A DNA stretch of 64,000 nucleotides from Allorhizobium paknamense (lineage in GTDB: Bacteria > Pseudomonadota > Alphaproteobacteria > Rhizobiales > Rhizobiaceae). Under the pieces are notes generated by a model. That model was given only the letters and a program-made list of their open reading frames with translations. It was not told the DNA's origin and did no database searches. The stretch is taken from the NCBI RefSeq assembly GCF_030815125.1, contig NZ_JAUSWH010000005.1, positions 248,001 through 312,000 of the forward strand, in the 5' to 3' direction. How positions within the stretch are numbered: the first letter of the stretch is position 1; every line of letters begins with the position of its first letter. The position numbers and the translations under genes were made by a program. This document shows, piece by piece, positions 25,385 through 35,487 of this stretch.

Positions 25385-27199
25385 ATGCCCTTCAGCCCCG
25401 CCTTCGACAAAGCCTCGTTACATGCCGCCTATGCTGGCGGCTTCACCCCTGCACAGATGGTAGAGGAGGTCTTTTCCCGCCTCGAAGCCGTCGGCGATCC
25501 GGGCATTTTCATCACCCTTGCCGACAAGCAGGCGCTTCTGGCCGAGGCGCAAGCGCTCGGCAGCTTCGATCCGGTGGAAAAGCCGCTTTGGGGCCTGCCC
25601 TTTGCCGTGAAGGATAATATCGATGTGGCGGGCCTGCCCACCACTGCCGCCTGCCCGGATTTTACGACGGTGCCCGCCAAGGATGCCACGGTGGTGCGGC
25701 TCCTGAAGGCGGCAGGGGCACTGGTGATCGGCAAGACCAATCTCGACCAGTTCGCCACCGGTCTTGTCGGCGTGCGCAGCCCCTATCCGGTGCCGCGCAA
25801 TGCGCTGTATCCGCATCTGGTGCCGGGTGGTTCCAGTTCCGGCTCCGCCGTGGCGGTGGCGCAGGGACTGGTAACCTTCGCGCTTGGCACCGATACGGCG
25901 GGCTCCGGCCGCATTCCGGCGGGCCTCAACAATATCGTCGGGCTGAAGCCATCGGTGGGGGCGCTTTCGACCGCCGGTGTCTTGCCCGCCTGTCGAACGC
26001 TGGATTGCGTGTCGGTCTTTGCGCTCTCGGCAGGCGATGCCTTTGCCGTCTTCGATAGTGCCGCCAGGGCGGATGCGCAGGATGCCTATTCCCGATCCCT
26101 GCCGCAGCGGCCCGCCATGGTGAAGCCGCCCGTGCTGACCATTGGCGTTCCGGCAAAGGCCGATCAGGAATTCTATGGCGATCTGGCCATGCAGGAAAGC
26201 TATGAGCAAAGCCTGGCGCGCTTGGAATCCATGGGACACCGAATTGTGGAACTGCCCTTCCAGGGCTTTTTCGAGGTGGCACAGCTTCTCTATGAAGGGG
26301 CCTGGGTGGCGGAGCGCTATCAGGCCGTGCGCGGGTTTTTCGATGAAAAGCCGGAGAGTTTTCACCCCGTCACGCGCGCCATTTACGCTGGCGCGAAAAC
26401 GCTTTCCGCCGCCGATGCCTTTGCCGGTTTCTACAGGCTTCAGGCGCTGAAACAGGCGCTGCAGCCGCTGATCGCCTCCGTCGATCTGATCGTGGTGCCC
26501 ACCGCCCCAACCCATTACACGCTCAAGGATCTGGAGGCAGAGCCGATTGCCGCCAATTCGCGGCTTGGCACCTATACCAACTTCGTCAATCTGCTGGATC
26601 TCTGCGGCATCGCGGTGCCGACCGGCGCGCGGGCCGATGGCCTTCCCGCCAGTCTCACCCTCTTGGCGCCCTTTGGCAAGGATGGGCTTGCCGCAGCCCT
26701 AGGTGATGAACTGCACCGGGCAACAAGCGACAAACTGGGCGCCACCGGCTGGCCGCTGCCTGAGCCCGCGCCTGCCGCAGCAGTGGCTGATGCCGAGATG
26801 CTGCCGATTGTCGTCGTCGGTGCGCATCTCTCCGGCATGCCGCTCAACAAGCAGTTGACCGATCTCAACGCCCGCTTCCTGCGTGCAGGCAAGACTGCGC
26901 CTGCCTATACGCTGCATGCGCTGGCCAATCAGACACCGGCCAAACCGGGGCTGGTTTATGTGGGTGCGGAGAGCGGCAAGGGAGCCGCCATCGATATCGA
27001 AATCTGGCAATTGACGCCGGACAATTTCGCCCGCTTCGTCAACATGATCCCACCGCCCATGTGCATCGGCACGCTGCGGCTGGATGACGGCACTGAGGCC
27101 AAGGGCTTTCTGGTGGAGCCCGCCGCGCTGGAAAATGCCATAGATATCACGGAATTTGGCGGTTGGCGGGCCTGGATGGGCAAAGCCTCGCAGGGATAG
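25385..27199 (+). CDS. atzF: Allophanate hydrolase
   Basis: 604 aa, the length of AtzF. The N-terminal amidase-signature domain (to about residue 450) has the Ser-cisSer-Lys triad: Lys76 (LPFAVKDNID), Ser150 (PGGSSSGSAVAVA) and Ser174 (GTDTAGSGRIPAG), with exactly the spacing of characterised AtzF. The C-terminal domain (about 460-600) has PIVVVGAHLSGMPLN and a gamma-glutamylcyclotransferase-like pattern. It converts allophanate to ammonia and CO2, the final step after biuret hydrolysis. ATG at 25385 is only 2 nt after the cupin stop. Confidence 0.93.
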   Translation: MPFSPAFDKASLHAAYAGGFTPAQMVEEVFSRLEAVGDPGIFITLADKQALLAEAQALGSFDPVEKPLWGLPFAVKDNIDVAGLPTTAACPDFTTVPAKDATVVRLLKAAGALVIGKTNLDQFATGLVGVRSPYPVPRNALYPHLVPGGSSSGSAVAVAQGLVTFALGTDTAGSGRIPAGLNNIVGLKPSVGALSTAGVLPACRTLDCVSVFALSAGDAFAVFDSAARADAQDAYSRSLPQRPAMVKPPVLTIGVPAKADQEFYGDLAMQESYEQSLARLESMGHRIVELPFQGFFEVAQLLYEGAWVAERYQAVRGFFDEKPESFHPVTRAIYAGAKTLSAADAFAGFYRLQALKQALQPLIASVDLIVVPTAPTHYTLKDLEAEPIAANSRLGTYTNFVNLLDLCGIAVPTGARADGLPASLTLLAPFGKDGLAAALGDELHRATSDKLGATGWPLPEPAPAAAVADAEMLPIVVVGAHLSGMPLNKQLTDLNARFLRAGKTAPAYTLHALANQTPAKPGLVYVGAESGKGAAIDIEIWQLTPDNFARFVNMIPPPMCIGTLRLDDGTEAKGFLVEPAALENAIDITEFGGWRAWMGKASQG

Positions 27200-27217
27200 G
27201 AGCATTGTTCTATCCCA

Positions 27218-27258
27218 GCATGTCGCGCAAAACCGCTGCACACTTTTGCGCGACATGC
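27218..27258. repeat. Palindromic element between convergent atzF and kdpE
   Basis: Perfect 15-bp arms GCATGTCGCGCAAAA/TTTTGCGCGACATGC flank an 11-nt loop. The symmetry and position between convergent genes suggest a bidirectional terminator; the sequence is a common form among rhizobial repeats. It is followed at 27263-27281 by GCATCTTCGAGCCTTGGTA, also present at 17878. Confidence 0.75.
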
Positions 27259-27295
27259 TCTAGCATCTTCGAGCCTTGGTAGAAGGCGGATCGGA

Positions 27296-27988
27296 TCAAT
27301 CCTGATCGGTGACCAGGCGGTAGCCGACGCCGGGTTCGGTGCGCACGATCTTCGGCTCGGTCGGATCCCGCTCGATCTTCTGCCGCAACTGGCCGATGAA
27401 GACCCGAAGATAATGCAGATCATCGCCGTGCGCCGGCCCCCAGACGGCAGTGAGCAGGGTGCGATGCGTCACCACCCGGCCTGCATGGCGGGCCAGCAGC
27501 GTCAGGAGATCGTATTCCTTCGGTGTCAGATGCACCTGTTCGCTGCCGCGAAACACCAGCCGCTTGACGGTATCGATGCCGAGCCCATCGGCTTCGATCA
27601 GGCTGGGAATGCTTTCGCTGCGGCCGCGATGGCGCAGCGCGGTGCGGATGCGGGCGGTGAGTTCGCCGATGCCGAAGGGCTTTTCCACATAGTCGTCGGC
27701 GCCGAGATCGAGCGCGGCAATCTTCTCGCTCTCCCGGTCGCGAGCCGACAGAATGATGATCGGCACCTCGCTCCAGCCGCGCAGATGGGCGATGATCTCC
27801 TTGCCGTCCATATCCGGCAGGCCGAGATCGAGGATCACCAGATCGGGCGCCTGGGTGGCCACGGCCTTCAGCGCCTCCGCCCCGGTCAGCGCTTCGAGGA
27901 CGTCGAAACCGGCTGCGGTCAGAGCCGGTTTCAGGAAGCGCTGGATCTGTGGCTCGTCATCGACGATGAGAATACGCGGTGCGTTCAT
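27296..27988 (-). CDS. kdpE: Potassium-responsive response regulator KdpE
   Basis: 230 aa OmpR-type regulator. Receiver domain (1-120) with acidic pocket VDDE, phospho-acceptor Asp54 (VILDLGLPDMDG) and Lys103 (VEKPFGIGEL); C-terminal winged helix with LTPKEYDLLTLLARHAGRVVTHRTLLTAVWG. It is activated by KdpD and drives kdpFABC transcription at low potassium. It overlaps kdpD by 4 nt at the end of the operon. Confidence 0.95.
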   Translation of the reverse strand: MNAPRILIVDDEPQIQRFLKPALTAAGFDVLEALTGAEALKAVATQAPDLVILDLGLPDMDGKEIIAHLRGWSEVPIIILSARDRESEKIAALDLGADDYVEKPFGIGELTARIRTALRHRGRSESIPSLIEADGLGIDTVKRLVFRGSEQVHLTPKEYDLLTLLARHAGRVVTHRTLLTAVWGPAHGDDLHYLRVFIGQLRQKIERDPTEPKIVRTEPGVGYRLVTDQD

Positions 27989-30675
27989 GCAAGCTTGCTT
28001 TCACTGTCATCCCCGGCGGGAAACCGCATGACGATGCGCGTTCCCTTCTTGCGCATGGCCGGGCTTTCGGCATGGATACGCCCGCCCATGGCCTCCACGA
28101 AACCGCGGGCGATGGAAAGGCCGAGACCGGTGCCCGGTGCGCGGCCATCCGGTTTGCCGCGACGGTAGAATTTTTCGAAAATCCGGTCCAGATCTTCCGA
28201 TGGAATGCCTTTGCCAAGATCCGTAACCGAGATCAAGACATGCCCGCCGTCACGCCGTGCATAGACGTTTACCGGCTCGCCGCCGCCATATTTCACGGCA
28301 TTATCGAGAAGGTTGAACAGAACCTGACCCAAAAGCACCGCATCGCCTGTCATCAGCGGCAGGTCGGCGGCAAGGCCGGTCTCGATCTTCACGCCGGGCG
28401 CGTGCTTGCGGGTGCGCTCCACGGCAGCCTGCACCACATCGGCCACGTCCACCCAATCGCGCTTCGGCTTCAGCGTTCCGGCCTCGATCCGCGTCATGTC
28501 CAGCAGATTGGCGACGAACCGGCTCATCCGGCTGCTTTCCTCCTCAATAGACTGCAGGAGGTCGTTGCGGCTTTCCTCGCTCATCCGGTCGCCCAATTGC
28601 CGAAGGCTGGTCACGGCGCCGGTGATGGTGGCAAGCGGGGTTCTCAGGTCGTGGGAGATGGAAGAAAGCAGGGCATCGCGGTAGCGCTCGCCCTCCAGCC
28701 GGGCGGCCTGACGCACGCTTTCTTCCGCCAGCCGTGCCCGGTCCAGCGCAATGGCCGTCTGGTCGAGAACGGCGGCCAGCAACCGTTCGGCATTCAGATC
28801 CAGCCCGCCTTCCCCATGCTCGATGCCGCAGACACCGACAATGCCGTGCGGGCCGAGCAGCGGGCGGAACTCGAACCGGCTGTTCGGCAGCGTACCGGTG
28901 CCATGGCCGGAGGCTTCGCGCTTGTCCTCGGCCCAGCGGGCAGCCGTCAGGTCGGTCACGTCCAGTTCCGTATCCGGCGGCCAGGCGGCCGCCACCTGCA
29001 ATTCCTCCTCCTTCGGCATCAGCAGCACGATCCGGCGTTTCAGCGACATCTGCAATTGCGAAACGGTGAGCCAGATCGCATCGTCGGATTTGGCCGCACT
29101 CGCAAGCTTGCGGGAAAAATCATGCAGCGATTGCAATTCCGTCGCACGCTTGCGGGCAATTTCGGCCTGTTCGCGAACGCGTGAAGCAAAACCGCCCGCC
29201 AGGATGGCCACCCCGAGAAAGACGAAGAGGGCAAACACCTCATGCGGTGAGGCAATGGTGAAGGTGTGAACCGGTGGGATGAAAAAGAAATTATAGGCAA
29301 GCGTCGAAGCCAGTGCCGCGATGAAGGCGGAAAGATAGCCGCCGGTCATGGCGCATCCCAGCACGGCCACCAGGTAGAGCAGCGAAATATTGGGCAGCGA
29401 GATGAAAAGCGTGATGCCCAGTCCGATTGCCGTGGTCATCGCAACGGCCCCCAGCGCCAGCGCCAGTGGCCGCGCCGCCGTCTTGAGACTGGGCGGCGGC
29501 GGCAGGCGTTTCAGCGGCTTTGCCTGCGCTTTTTCCGGCGTGACGAGATAAAGGCCGACGCCAACCACCTGCCGTGACAGGGCATCGGGCAGGGATTCGC
29601 CGAAAAACCGGCGAATGCCATGCCGGGGTTTTGCGCCGATGACGATCTGGGTGGCATGTTCGCGCCGGGCGAGCTTGAGGATTTCCTCCACGAAGTCACG
29701 CCCGATGATCCGCCGGGTCTCCGCGCCCAGTTGCTCGGCAAGGCGAAACAGGCTCTCGACCTTGCGCAGCGCATCCGCCGACGTCTGCTCGCGGTCGGCA
29801 TGTTCGACGGAAACGACGATCCAGTTGGCGTTGAGCCCGGAGGCCATGCGGCTTGCCACGCGCACGACCTTTTCCGAAAGATCATCCGGACCGACACAGA
29901 CGATCAGCCGTTCGCCGGTCGCCCATGGGCCTTCGATGGCATTCTGCTTCAGGTAATCGACCATCTGGTCGTCCACGCGGTCCGCGGTGCGGCGCAGGGC
30001 AAGCTCGCGCAGGGCGGTCAGATTGCCGAGACGGAAAAAGCGGTCCACGGCGCGGTTGGCGCTGTCGGGCAGATAGACCTTGCCCTCCTTCAGCCGCTCG
30101 ATCAGTTCGGTGGGCGCAAGGTCCACCAGCAGCACCTCGTCGGCGCGCTTCAGCACCACGTCCGGCACGCGCTCGCGCACGGTGACGCCGGTGATCTGCG
30201 CCACCAGATCGGCAAGACTTTCCAGATGCTGGATGTTGAGCGCCGTCCAGACATCGATGCCGGCGGCAATCAATTCCTCGATATCGTGATAGCGCTTCGG
30301 ATGGCGGCTGTCGGCGGGGTTGGAATGGGCCAGTTCATCAACGATGATCAATTGCGGCCTGCGGGCAAGGGCGGCATCGAGGTCGAACTCCTCCAGAACC
30401 CGGCTGCGGTGGGCGATGCGGATCCGTGGCAGAACGTCCAGTCCCTCCAGCAGAGCGGCGGTTTCGCCGCGCCCATGGGTTTCCACCAGGCCCACCACCA
30501 GATCCACGCCATCGGCCTTCAGCCGGTGGGCGCGCGACAGCATGGCATAGGTCTTGCCCACGCCGGGTGCCGCCCCCAGAAAAACCGTGAGCTTGCCCCG
30601 GCGGTCTTTCTCCGCCAGGGCAAGCAGGGCGTCGGGATCGGGGCGGCGGTCGTCCTCACGGTCGTCCTTTGCCAT
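27985..30675 (-). CDS. kdpD: Potassium/turgor sensor kinase KdpD
   Basis: 896 aa, the standard length. Domains in order: KdpD ATP-binding N domain with Walker A FLGAAPGVGKTYAML (about 32-46), a Usp-like domain (about 250-370), four close membrane helices (about 395-490), GAF-like region, HisKA with SSISHDLRTPLATITGAV, and HATPase with NLLDNAVKYGGG and GTGLGLSIARGFVEAMGG. It senses low potassium and phosphorylates KdpE. The start lies 8 nt after kdpC. Confidence 0.95.
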   Translation of the reverse strand: MAKDDREDDRRPDPDALLALAEKDRRGKLTVFLGAAPGVGKTYAMLSRAHRLKADGVDLVVGLVETHGRGETAALLEGLDVLPRIRIAHRSRVLEEFDLDAALARRPQLIIVDELAHSNPADSRHPKRYHDIEELIAAGIDVWTALNIQHLESLADLVAQITGVTVRERVPDVVLKRADEVLLVDLAPTELIERLKEGKVYLPDSANRAVDRFFRLGNLTALRELALRRTADRVDDQMVDYLKQNAIEGPWATGERLIVCVGPDDLSEKVVRVASRMASGLNANWIVVSVEHADREQTSADALRKVESLFRLAEQLGAETRRIIGRDFVEEILKLARREHATQIVIGAKPRHGIRRFFGESLPDALSRQVVGVGLYLVTPEKAQAKPLKRLPPPPSLKTAARPLALALGAVAMTTAIGLGITLFISLPNISLLYLVAVLGCAMTGGYLSAFIAALASTLAYNFFFIPPVHTFTIASPHEVFALFVFLGVAILAGGFASRVREQAEIARKRATELQSLHDFSRKLASAAKSDDAIWLTVSQLQMSLKRRIVLLMPKEEELQVAAAWPPDTELDVTDLTAARWAEDKREASGHGTGTLPNSRFEFRPLLGPHGIVGVCGIEHGEGGLDLNAERLLAAVLDQTAIALDRARLAEESVRQAARLEGERYRDALLSSISHDLRTPLATITGAVTSLRQLGDRMSEESRNDLLQSIEEESSRMSRFVANLLDMTRIEAGTLKPKRDWVDVADVVQAAVERTRKHAPGVKIETGLAADLPLMTGDAVLLGQVLFNLLDNAVKYGGGEPVNVYARRDGGHVLISVTDLGKGIPSEDLDRIFEKFYRRGKPDGRAPGTGLGLSIARGFVEAMGGRIHAESPAMRKKGTRIVMRFPAGDDSESKLA

Positions 30676-30683
30676 TCAGCCTC

Positions 30684-31253
30684 TCATTTTTGCAGGGTAT
30701 CCAGTGCCAGATTAAGCTCTAGCACGTTAACACGCGGCTCACCGAAGAAGCCGAGAGCCGGTTTTTCCAGATGTTCCGCCACCAGCGTCTGCACATCGGC
30801 CTCCGGCACATTGCGCGCCTTGGCCACCCGGCTGATCTGCGCGCCTGCAAAGGCGGGCGAGATATGCGGATCGAGCCCCGAGCCGGAGGCGGTTGCCGCA
30901 TCGGCGGGCACGGGGCCGGTGATGCCGCTCGCCTTCAGTTTGTCGATGGTGCCAGCCACGCGGTCATGCAGGGCCTTCGAGGTGGCGCCGAGGTTCGAAC
31001 CCACCGAATTGGCAGCGTTATAGGCATCCGGCTGCGTTACGGAGGGACGCGGCCAGAAATAGCGGTCGGAGGTAAAGTTCTGGCCGATCAGGCTGGAGCC
31101 GATGACCTTGCCGTCCTTTTCGATCAGGCTGCCATTGGCTTTGGCTGGCATCAGGGTTTCGGCAATGCCGGTGACGGCATAGGGATAGCCGAGGCCGGTG
31201 AGTACGGTCATCAGCAGCACGAGGGTGAAAGCGGGTCTGAGGTGATGAAGCAT
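30684..31253 (-). CDS. kdpC: Potassium-transporting ATPase subunit KdpC
   Basis: 189 aa with one N-terminal membrane helix (about residues 8-30) and the periplasmic signature SLIGQNFTSDRYFWPRPS, then ASGSGLDPHISPAFAGAQISRVAKAR. KdpC stabilises the KdpFABC complex and helps couple ATP use to transport. It begins 2 nt after the kdpB stop. Confidence 0.95.
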   Translation of the reverse strand: MLHHLRPAFTLVLLMTVLTGLGYPYAVTGIAETLMPAKANGSLIEKDGKVIGSSLIGQNFTSDRYFWPRPSVTQPDAYNAANSVGSNLGATSKALHDRVAGTIDKLKASGITGPVPADAATASGSGLDPHISPAFAGAQISRVAKARNVPEADVQTLVAEHLEKPALGFFGEPRVNVLELNLALDTLQK

Positions 31254-31255
31254 GA

Positions 31256-33292
31256 TTACACCAGATGAAGAGCGGCAACGGCCAGATCGACGGCCTTGAT
31301 ACCGGCAAAGGGCAGGAGAATGCCGCCAAGCCCATAGACGAAGAGGTTGCGGCGCAGCAGCGAGGCGGCCCCCGCCGGGCGATAGCGCACGCCCTTCAGC
31401 GCCAGCGGAATGAGGGCGATGATGATCAGCGCATTGAAGATGACCGCCGACAGGATGGCCGATTTCGGCGAAGCAAGCCCCATGACGTTCAGGCTGTTCA
31501 GCGCCGGATAGGTGACGACGAACATGGCCGGAATGATCGCGAAATATTTGGCGACGTCATTGGCAATGGAGAAGGTGGTCAGCGCGCCGCGCGTCATCAG
31601 CAATTGCTTACCGATTTCCACGATCTCGATCAGCTTGGTGGGGCTTGAATCGAGGTCCACCATATTGGCCGCCTCGCGGGCGGCCTGCGTGCCGGTCTGC
31701 ATGGCCACGCCCACATCGGCCTGAGCGAGCGCCGGCGCGTCATTGGTGCCGTCGCCGCACATGGCGATCAACCGGCCTCCCTGCTGTTCGCGGCGGATAT
31801 AGGCGAGCTTGTCCTCCGGTGTTGCCTGGGCGAGATAGTCGTCCACCCCTGCCTCGGAGGCTATTGCCGCCGCCGTGACCGGGTTGTCGCCGGTGACCAT
31901 GACGGTGCGGATGCCCATGGCGCGAAGGGCCGCAAAGCGCTCCTTGATGCCGGGTTTCACCACATCCTTCAGGTGGATGACGCCGAGCAGGCGATTGCCA
32001 TCGGCCACGGCCAGCGGGGTGCCACCGGAGCGGGCAATCTGGTCCACGGCCCGGCGGAATTCCTGCGGGGCCTGCTGTTCGCTGATGCCGGTGAAGCGCA
32101 GGATGGCATCGACTGCACCCTTGCGCAGGCGCCTGCCCGCCTTGTCGACACCGGAAAGGCGCGTTTCGGCGGTAAAGCGGATGATGTCGTCAAACTGCGC
32201 TTCCGGCAGGGCAAGCCCGAATTCGCCTGTGGCGAGCGCCACGATGGAACGGCCTTCCGGCGTTTCGTCCGGCAGGCTGGCCAGCAGCGAGGCCTCAGCC
32301 ACATCCGCCTGGGTCACGCCCGGCGCGGCGATGAAGTCGCTGGCCATGCGGTTGCCGTAGGTAATGGTGCCGGTCTTGTCGAGGAGCAGGGTGTCCACGT
32401 CGCCTGCCGCTTCCACCGCGCGGCCGGAGGTGGCAATGACGTTGAACCGCACCAGCCGGTCCATGCCGGCAATGCCGATGGCCGAGAGCAGGCCGCCGAT
32501 CGTGGTCGGGATCAGCGTGACGAGCAGGGCGGCCAGCACGGTGACCGAGAGCAGTGTGCCGGAATAGCCCGCAAGACCCCAGATGGCGACACAGACGAAC
32601 AGGAAGATCAGCGTCAGGCCGGAGAGCAGGATGGACAGGGCGATTTCGTTCGGCGTCTTCTGGCGCTGGGCGCCTTCGATCAGCGCGATCATCCGGTCAA
32701 CGAAGGAAGAACCGGGCTGCACGGTGATCTTCACCCTGATCTCATCGGACAGCACTTCCGTGCCGCCGGTGACGGCGGAGCGGTCGCCGCCGGATTCGCG
32801 GATCACCGGCGCGGATTCGCCGGTAATGGCGCTTTCATTGACCGAGGCGACGCCCTCGATCACCTCGCCATCGCCGGGGATCAGTTCACCGGCGGCCACC
32901 AGCACGATGTCGCCGATCTTCAACCGGCTGGCCGGCACGCTCTCCGTGTTGCCATTGCCGGTGAGGCGGCGGGCGACCATTTCCGACTTGGTCTTTTTCA
33001 GACTTTCCGCCTGGGCGCGGCCACGGCCCTCCGCCACGGCTTCCGCGAAGGTGGCGAAGAGCACGGTAAACCAGAGCCAGGCGGCGATCTGACCGGAGAA
33101 GCGCGCCTCGCCGGGATTGGAGATCAGATCGCGCAGGAACATCACCGTGACCAGCACGGCGACCATTTCGGTGACGAAAATTACGGGATTGCGCAGCAAT
33201 TGCTGCGGATTGAGCTTCACGACCGCGTCCCGCATGGCGGGAAAGATGATGGCGGGATCAAGAAGGCTCGGAGCTTTATGATCTTTTGACAT
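31256..33292 (-). CDS. kdpB: Potassium-transporting P-type ATPase subunit KdpB
   Basis: 678 aa catalytic subunit. Visible P-type features are TGES (157-160; its Ser is the known inhibitory phosphorylation site in E. coli), IPTTIGGLL (from 261), phosphorylated Asp305 in [11 protein letters not shown] and [19 protein letters not shown]. The ATG at 33292 follows AAAGG and matches family N termini; an ATG 20 codons upstream would begin within the intergenic hairpin. That hairpin, GGAAGGCT/AGCCTTCC at 33318-33339, separates kdpA and kdpB. Confidence 0.95.
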   Translation of the reverse strand: MSKDHKAPSLLDPAIIFPAMRDAVVKLNPQQLLRNPVIFVTEMVAVLVTVMFLRDLISNPGEARFSGQIAAWLWFTVLFATFAEAVAEGRGRAQAESLKKTKSEMVARRLTGNGNTESVPASRLKIGDIVLVAAGELIPGDGEVIEGVASVNESAITGESAPVIRESGGDRSAVTGGTEVLSDEIRVKITVQPGSSFVDRMIALIEGAQRQKTPNEIALSILLSGLTLIFLFVCVAIWGLAGYSGTLLSVTVLAALLVTLIPTTIGGLLSAIGIAGMDRLVRFNVIATSGRAVEAAGDVDTLLLDKTGTITYGNRMASDFIAAPGVTQADVAEASLLASLPDETPEGRSIVALATGEFGLALPEAQFDDIIRFTAETRLSGVDKAGRRLRKGAVDAILRFTGISEQQAPQEFRRAVDQIARSGGTPLAVADGNRLLGVIHLKDVVKPGIKERFAALRAMGIRTVMVTGDNPVTAAAIASEAGVDDYLAQATPEDKLAYIRREQQGGRLIAMCGDGTNDAPALAQADVGVAMQTGTQAAREAANMVDLDSSPTKLIEIVEIGKQLLMTRGALTTFSIANDVAKYFAIIPAMFVVTYPALNSLNVMGLASPKSAILSAVIFNALIIIALIPLALKGVRYRPAGAASLLRRNLFVYGLGGILLPFAGIKAVDLAVAALHLV

Positions 33293-33361
33293 GAGGATGA
33301 CCTTTGGAACATGTCCGGGAAGGCTCAACGCAGCCTTCCTCTGGATATGCACGAAACGAAC

Positions 33362-35071
33362 TTAGAAGGTTTGACCGGCCAGCATGGCCAGGTGCTCGAC
33401 AATCGGCCCGAGCGCCAGCGCCGGGAAGAATTGCAGCCCGCCGACGATGAGGATGATGCCGATCAGCAGTCCGGCAAACAGCGGCCCATCGGTCGGGAAG
33501 GTTCCGGCTGAGGCAGGCGTCTTGATCTTGGCGGCCAGCGAACCGGCAATGGCCATGACCGGAACGATATAGGCAAAGCGGCCAAGCAGCATGGCAATGC
33601 CGAGCGTGGTATTGTACCAGAGCGTATTGCCGGAAAGGCCACCGAAGGCAGAGCCGTTATTGCCGACGGCTGAGGTATAGGCATAGAGGATTTCCGACAG
33701 CCCATGCGGCCCCGGCGTGCCGATGGCGGCGACGGCAAAGGGCGACATGGCGGAGATGGCGGTAAAGCCGAGAATGGCCAACGGCAGGATGAGCACGGCG
33801 AGCATGGCATATTTCATCTCGCGGCCTTCGATCTTCTTGCCCAGGAATTCCGGCGTGCGCCCGACCATCAGGCCAGCAACGAAAACCGACAGCAGCGCGA
33901 AGACCAGAATGCCGTAAAGGCCCGAGCCGACACCGCCCGGCAGCACCTCGCCAAGCTGGATGAGGAAGAGCGGTACCAGACCGCCAAGCCCGGTGAAGGA
34001 GCCCAGCATGCCGTTGACGCCACCGTCGGAAAGGCCCGTCGTCACGGCCGCATAGAGCGCGGTCATGGCCTGGCCGAAACGCACTTCCTTGCCTTCCATA
34101 TTGCCCATGGACGGATCGATGCCGAGCGCATTCAGGATCGGGTTGCCGTAGGTTTCCGCCCAGTAGATGGCGATGACGCCGGCAATCAGCAGGGCCGCCA
34201 TCGAGGCGATCAGCACCCAGCCCTGGCGGCGATTGCCGACCATCTGGCCGAAGGTATAGACCAGCGCCGAGGACACCCACAGCATGGCGAAGATGTTGAG
34301 AAAGTTGGACCAGGCGCTCGGGTTTTCAAACGGGTGAGCGGCATTGACGTTGTAGAAGCCGCCGCCATTGGTGCCAAGCTGCTTGATGGCTTCCTGGCTG
34401 GCAACAGGCCCCAGCGAAATCACCTGGTTTGCTCCTTCCAGCGTCGTTGCCGTGGCCGAGGCATCCAGCGTCTGCGGCAGGCCCATGGCAACGAAGATGA
34501 GCGCCGTGACCAGCGACAGCGGCAGCAGGATGTAGAGCGTGGCGCGTGTGACATCGACCCAGAAATTGCCAAGCGTTGTGGCCTTGGAGCGGATGAAGGC
34601 GCGGGTGAAGGCCACAGCCAGCGCCATGCCGGTGGCGGCCGAGAGGAAATTTTGCACGGTCAGCCCGGCCATTTGGCTGAAATTGCTCAACGTGCTTTCG
34701 CCGCCGTAATTCTGCCAGTTGGTGTTGGTGACGAAGGACATGGCTGTGTTGAAGGCCAGATCCGGTGTCATGCCCGCAAACCCCTGGGGGTTGAGCGGAA
34801 GGTACGCCTGAAGGCGCAAAATGGCGTAGAGCACGGCAAAACCGGCCAGCGAAAAGGCCAGCATCGATACCGTATAACCGAGAGCACCCTGCTCTTTGTC
34901 GGGGCTCACGCCGGAGAGGCGATAGAAGCCCTTTTCAACAGGGGCAAGCACCGGTGAAAGCCAGGTACGCCCGCCGGAAAAGACATGAGCCATGTAAAGG
35001 CCCAGCGGCTTGATGGCGACGAGCACCGCGAGGAAGAGGAGGCTGATTTGTAGCCACCCGACGATGGACAT
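33362..35071 (-). CDS. kdpA: Potassium-transporting ATPase subunit KdpA
   Basis: 569 aa, about ten membrane segments, the channel-like subunit carrying four selectivity-filter repeats. Family blocks include [34 protein letters not shown] and [16 protein letters not shown]. The ATG at 35071 is preceded by AGGAGA at the right distance; an in-frame ATG seven codons earlier overlaps that ribosome site. It follows kdpF. Confidence 0.95.
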   Translation of the reverse strand: MSIVGWLQISLLFLAVLVAIKPLGLYMAHVFSGGRTWLSPVLAPVEKGFYRLSGVSPDKEQGALGYTVSMLAFSLAGFAVLYAILRLQAYLPLNPQGFAGMTPDLAFNTAMSFVTNTNWQNYGGESTLSNFSQMAGLTVQNFLSAATGMALAVAFTRAFIRSKATTLGNFWVDVTRATLYILLPLSLVTALIFVAMGLPQTLDASATATTLEGANQVISLGPVASQEAIKQLGTNGGGFYNVNAAHPFENPSAWSNFLNIFAMLWVSSALVYTFGQMVGNRRQGWVLIASMAALLIAGVIAIYWAETYGNPILNALGIDPSMGNMEGKEVRFGQAMTALYAAVTTGLSDGGVNGMLGSFTGLGGLVPLFLIQLGEVLPGGVGSGLYGILVFALLSVFVAGLMVGRTPEFLGKKIEGREMKYAMLAVLILPLAILGFTAISAMSPFAVAAIGTPGPHGLSEILYAYTSAVGNNGSAFGGLSGNTLWYNTTLGIAMLLGRFAYIVPVMAIAGSLAAKIKTPASAGTFPTDGPLFAGLLIGIILIVGGLQFFPALALGPIVEHLAMLAGQTF

Positions 35072-35140
35072 GATGGGTCTCCTGAAACGCATCCGTCAGG
35101 GATGCGGAAAGCACAGCGAACGTTATGAAAGCCGGAGGGA

Positions 35141-35227
35141 TCAGAAACGCTCGGGTCTGAGCAGGGTGATGACGAGATAGACCCCAAGCGCGAGCGCAAC
35201 GAAAAGACCAAGCAGAGGCTCAAACAT
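35141..35227 (-). CDS. kdpF: KdpF small membrane subunit
   Basis: 28 codons encoding MFEPLLGLFVALALGVYLV and a polar RPERF tail: one membrane helix of KdpF type. KdpF is a lipid-like stabiliser of the Kdp complex. It lies directly upstream of kdpA on the same strand, as in other kdp operons. Confidence 0.85.
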   Translation of the reverse strand: MFEPLLGLFVALALGVYLVITLLRPERF

Positions 35228-35239
35228 GGCAAGCCTCCG

Positions 35240-35323
35240 TCAAAGCCGGTCGAGCGCGCCGGCATAAAGGGCGAGCACGATAAAGCCGCCGCAGCCAAGC
35301 GCTAGAAAAATAAGGTCGGACAT
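35240..35323 (-). CDS. 27-residue membrane peptide at the head of the kdp operon
   Basis: Encodes MSDLIFLALGCGGFIVLALY and a short AGALDRL tail: one predicted helix, no charged residues inside it. AGGAG lies 8 nt before the ATG, a better ribosome site than most genes here. It ends 12 nt before kdpF, so it is probably translated in the same transcript. Similar tiny ORFs are known before kdpF in some alphaproteobacteria, but I know of no assigned function. It could be a second KdpF-like subunit or a leader peptide. Confidence 0.65.
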   Translation of the reverse strand: MSDLIFLALGCGGFIVLALYAGALDRL

Positions 35324-35451
35324 ATCCGGTTCTCCTGTTGGAACAGGAACAGCCTTAGATCCAAAGCGGATCAGGCTTCGATTCCGAAAAGCCGCGATGC
35401 GCATCAGGAAAAAATAAAGATCAGGTTTGAAACCCAAGGTGTTAATCGGGG

Positions 35452-35479
35452 CTTGCCTTTTGCAAGATTAGTCTATTAT
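35452..35479 (+). promoter_or_regulatory. Probable promoter for ribB
   Basis: CTTGCC (35452-35457) and TATTAT (35474-35479) are 16 bp apart and would start transcription about 8 nt before the first conserved base of the riboswitch. Assignment rests on spacing and position only. Confidence 0.5.
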
Positions 35480-35487
35480 CTTTGTAG

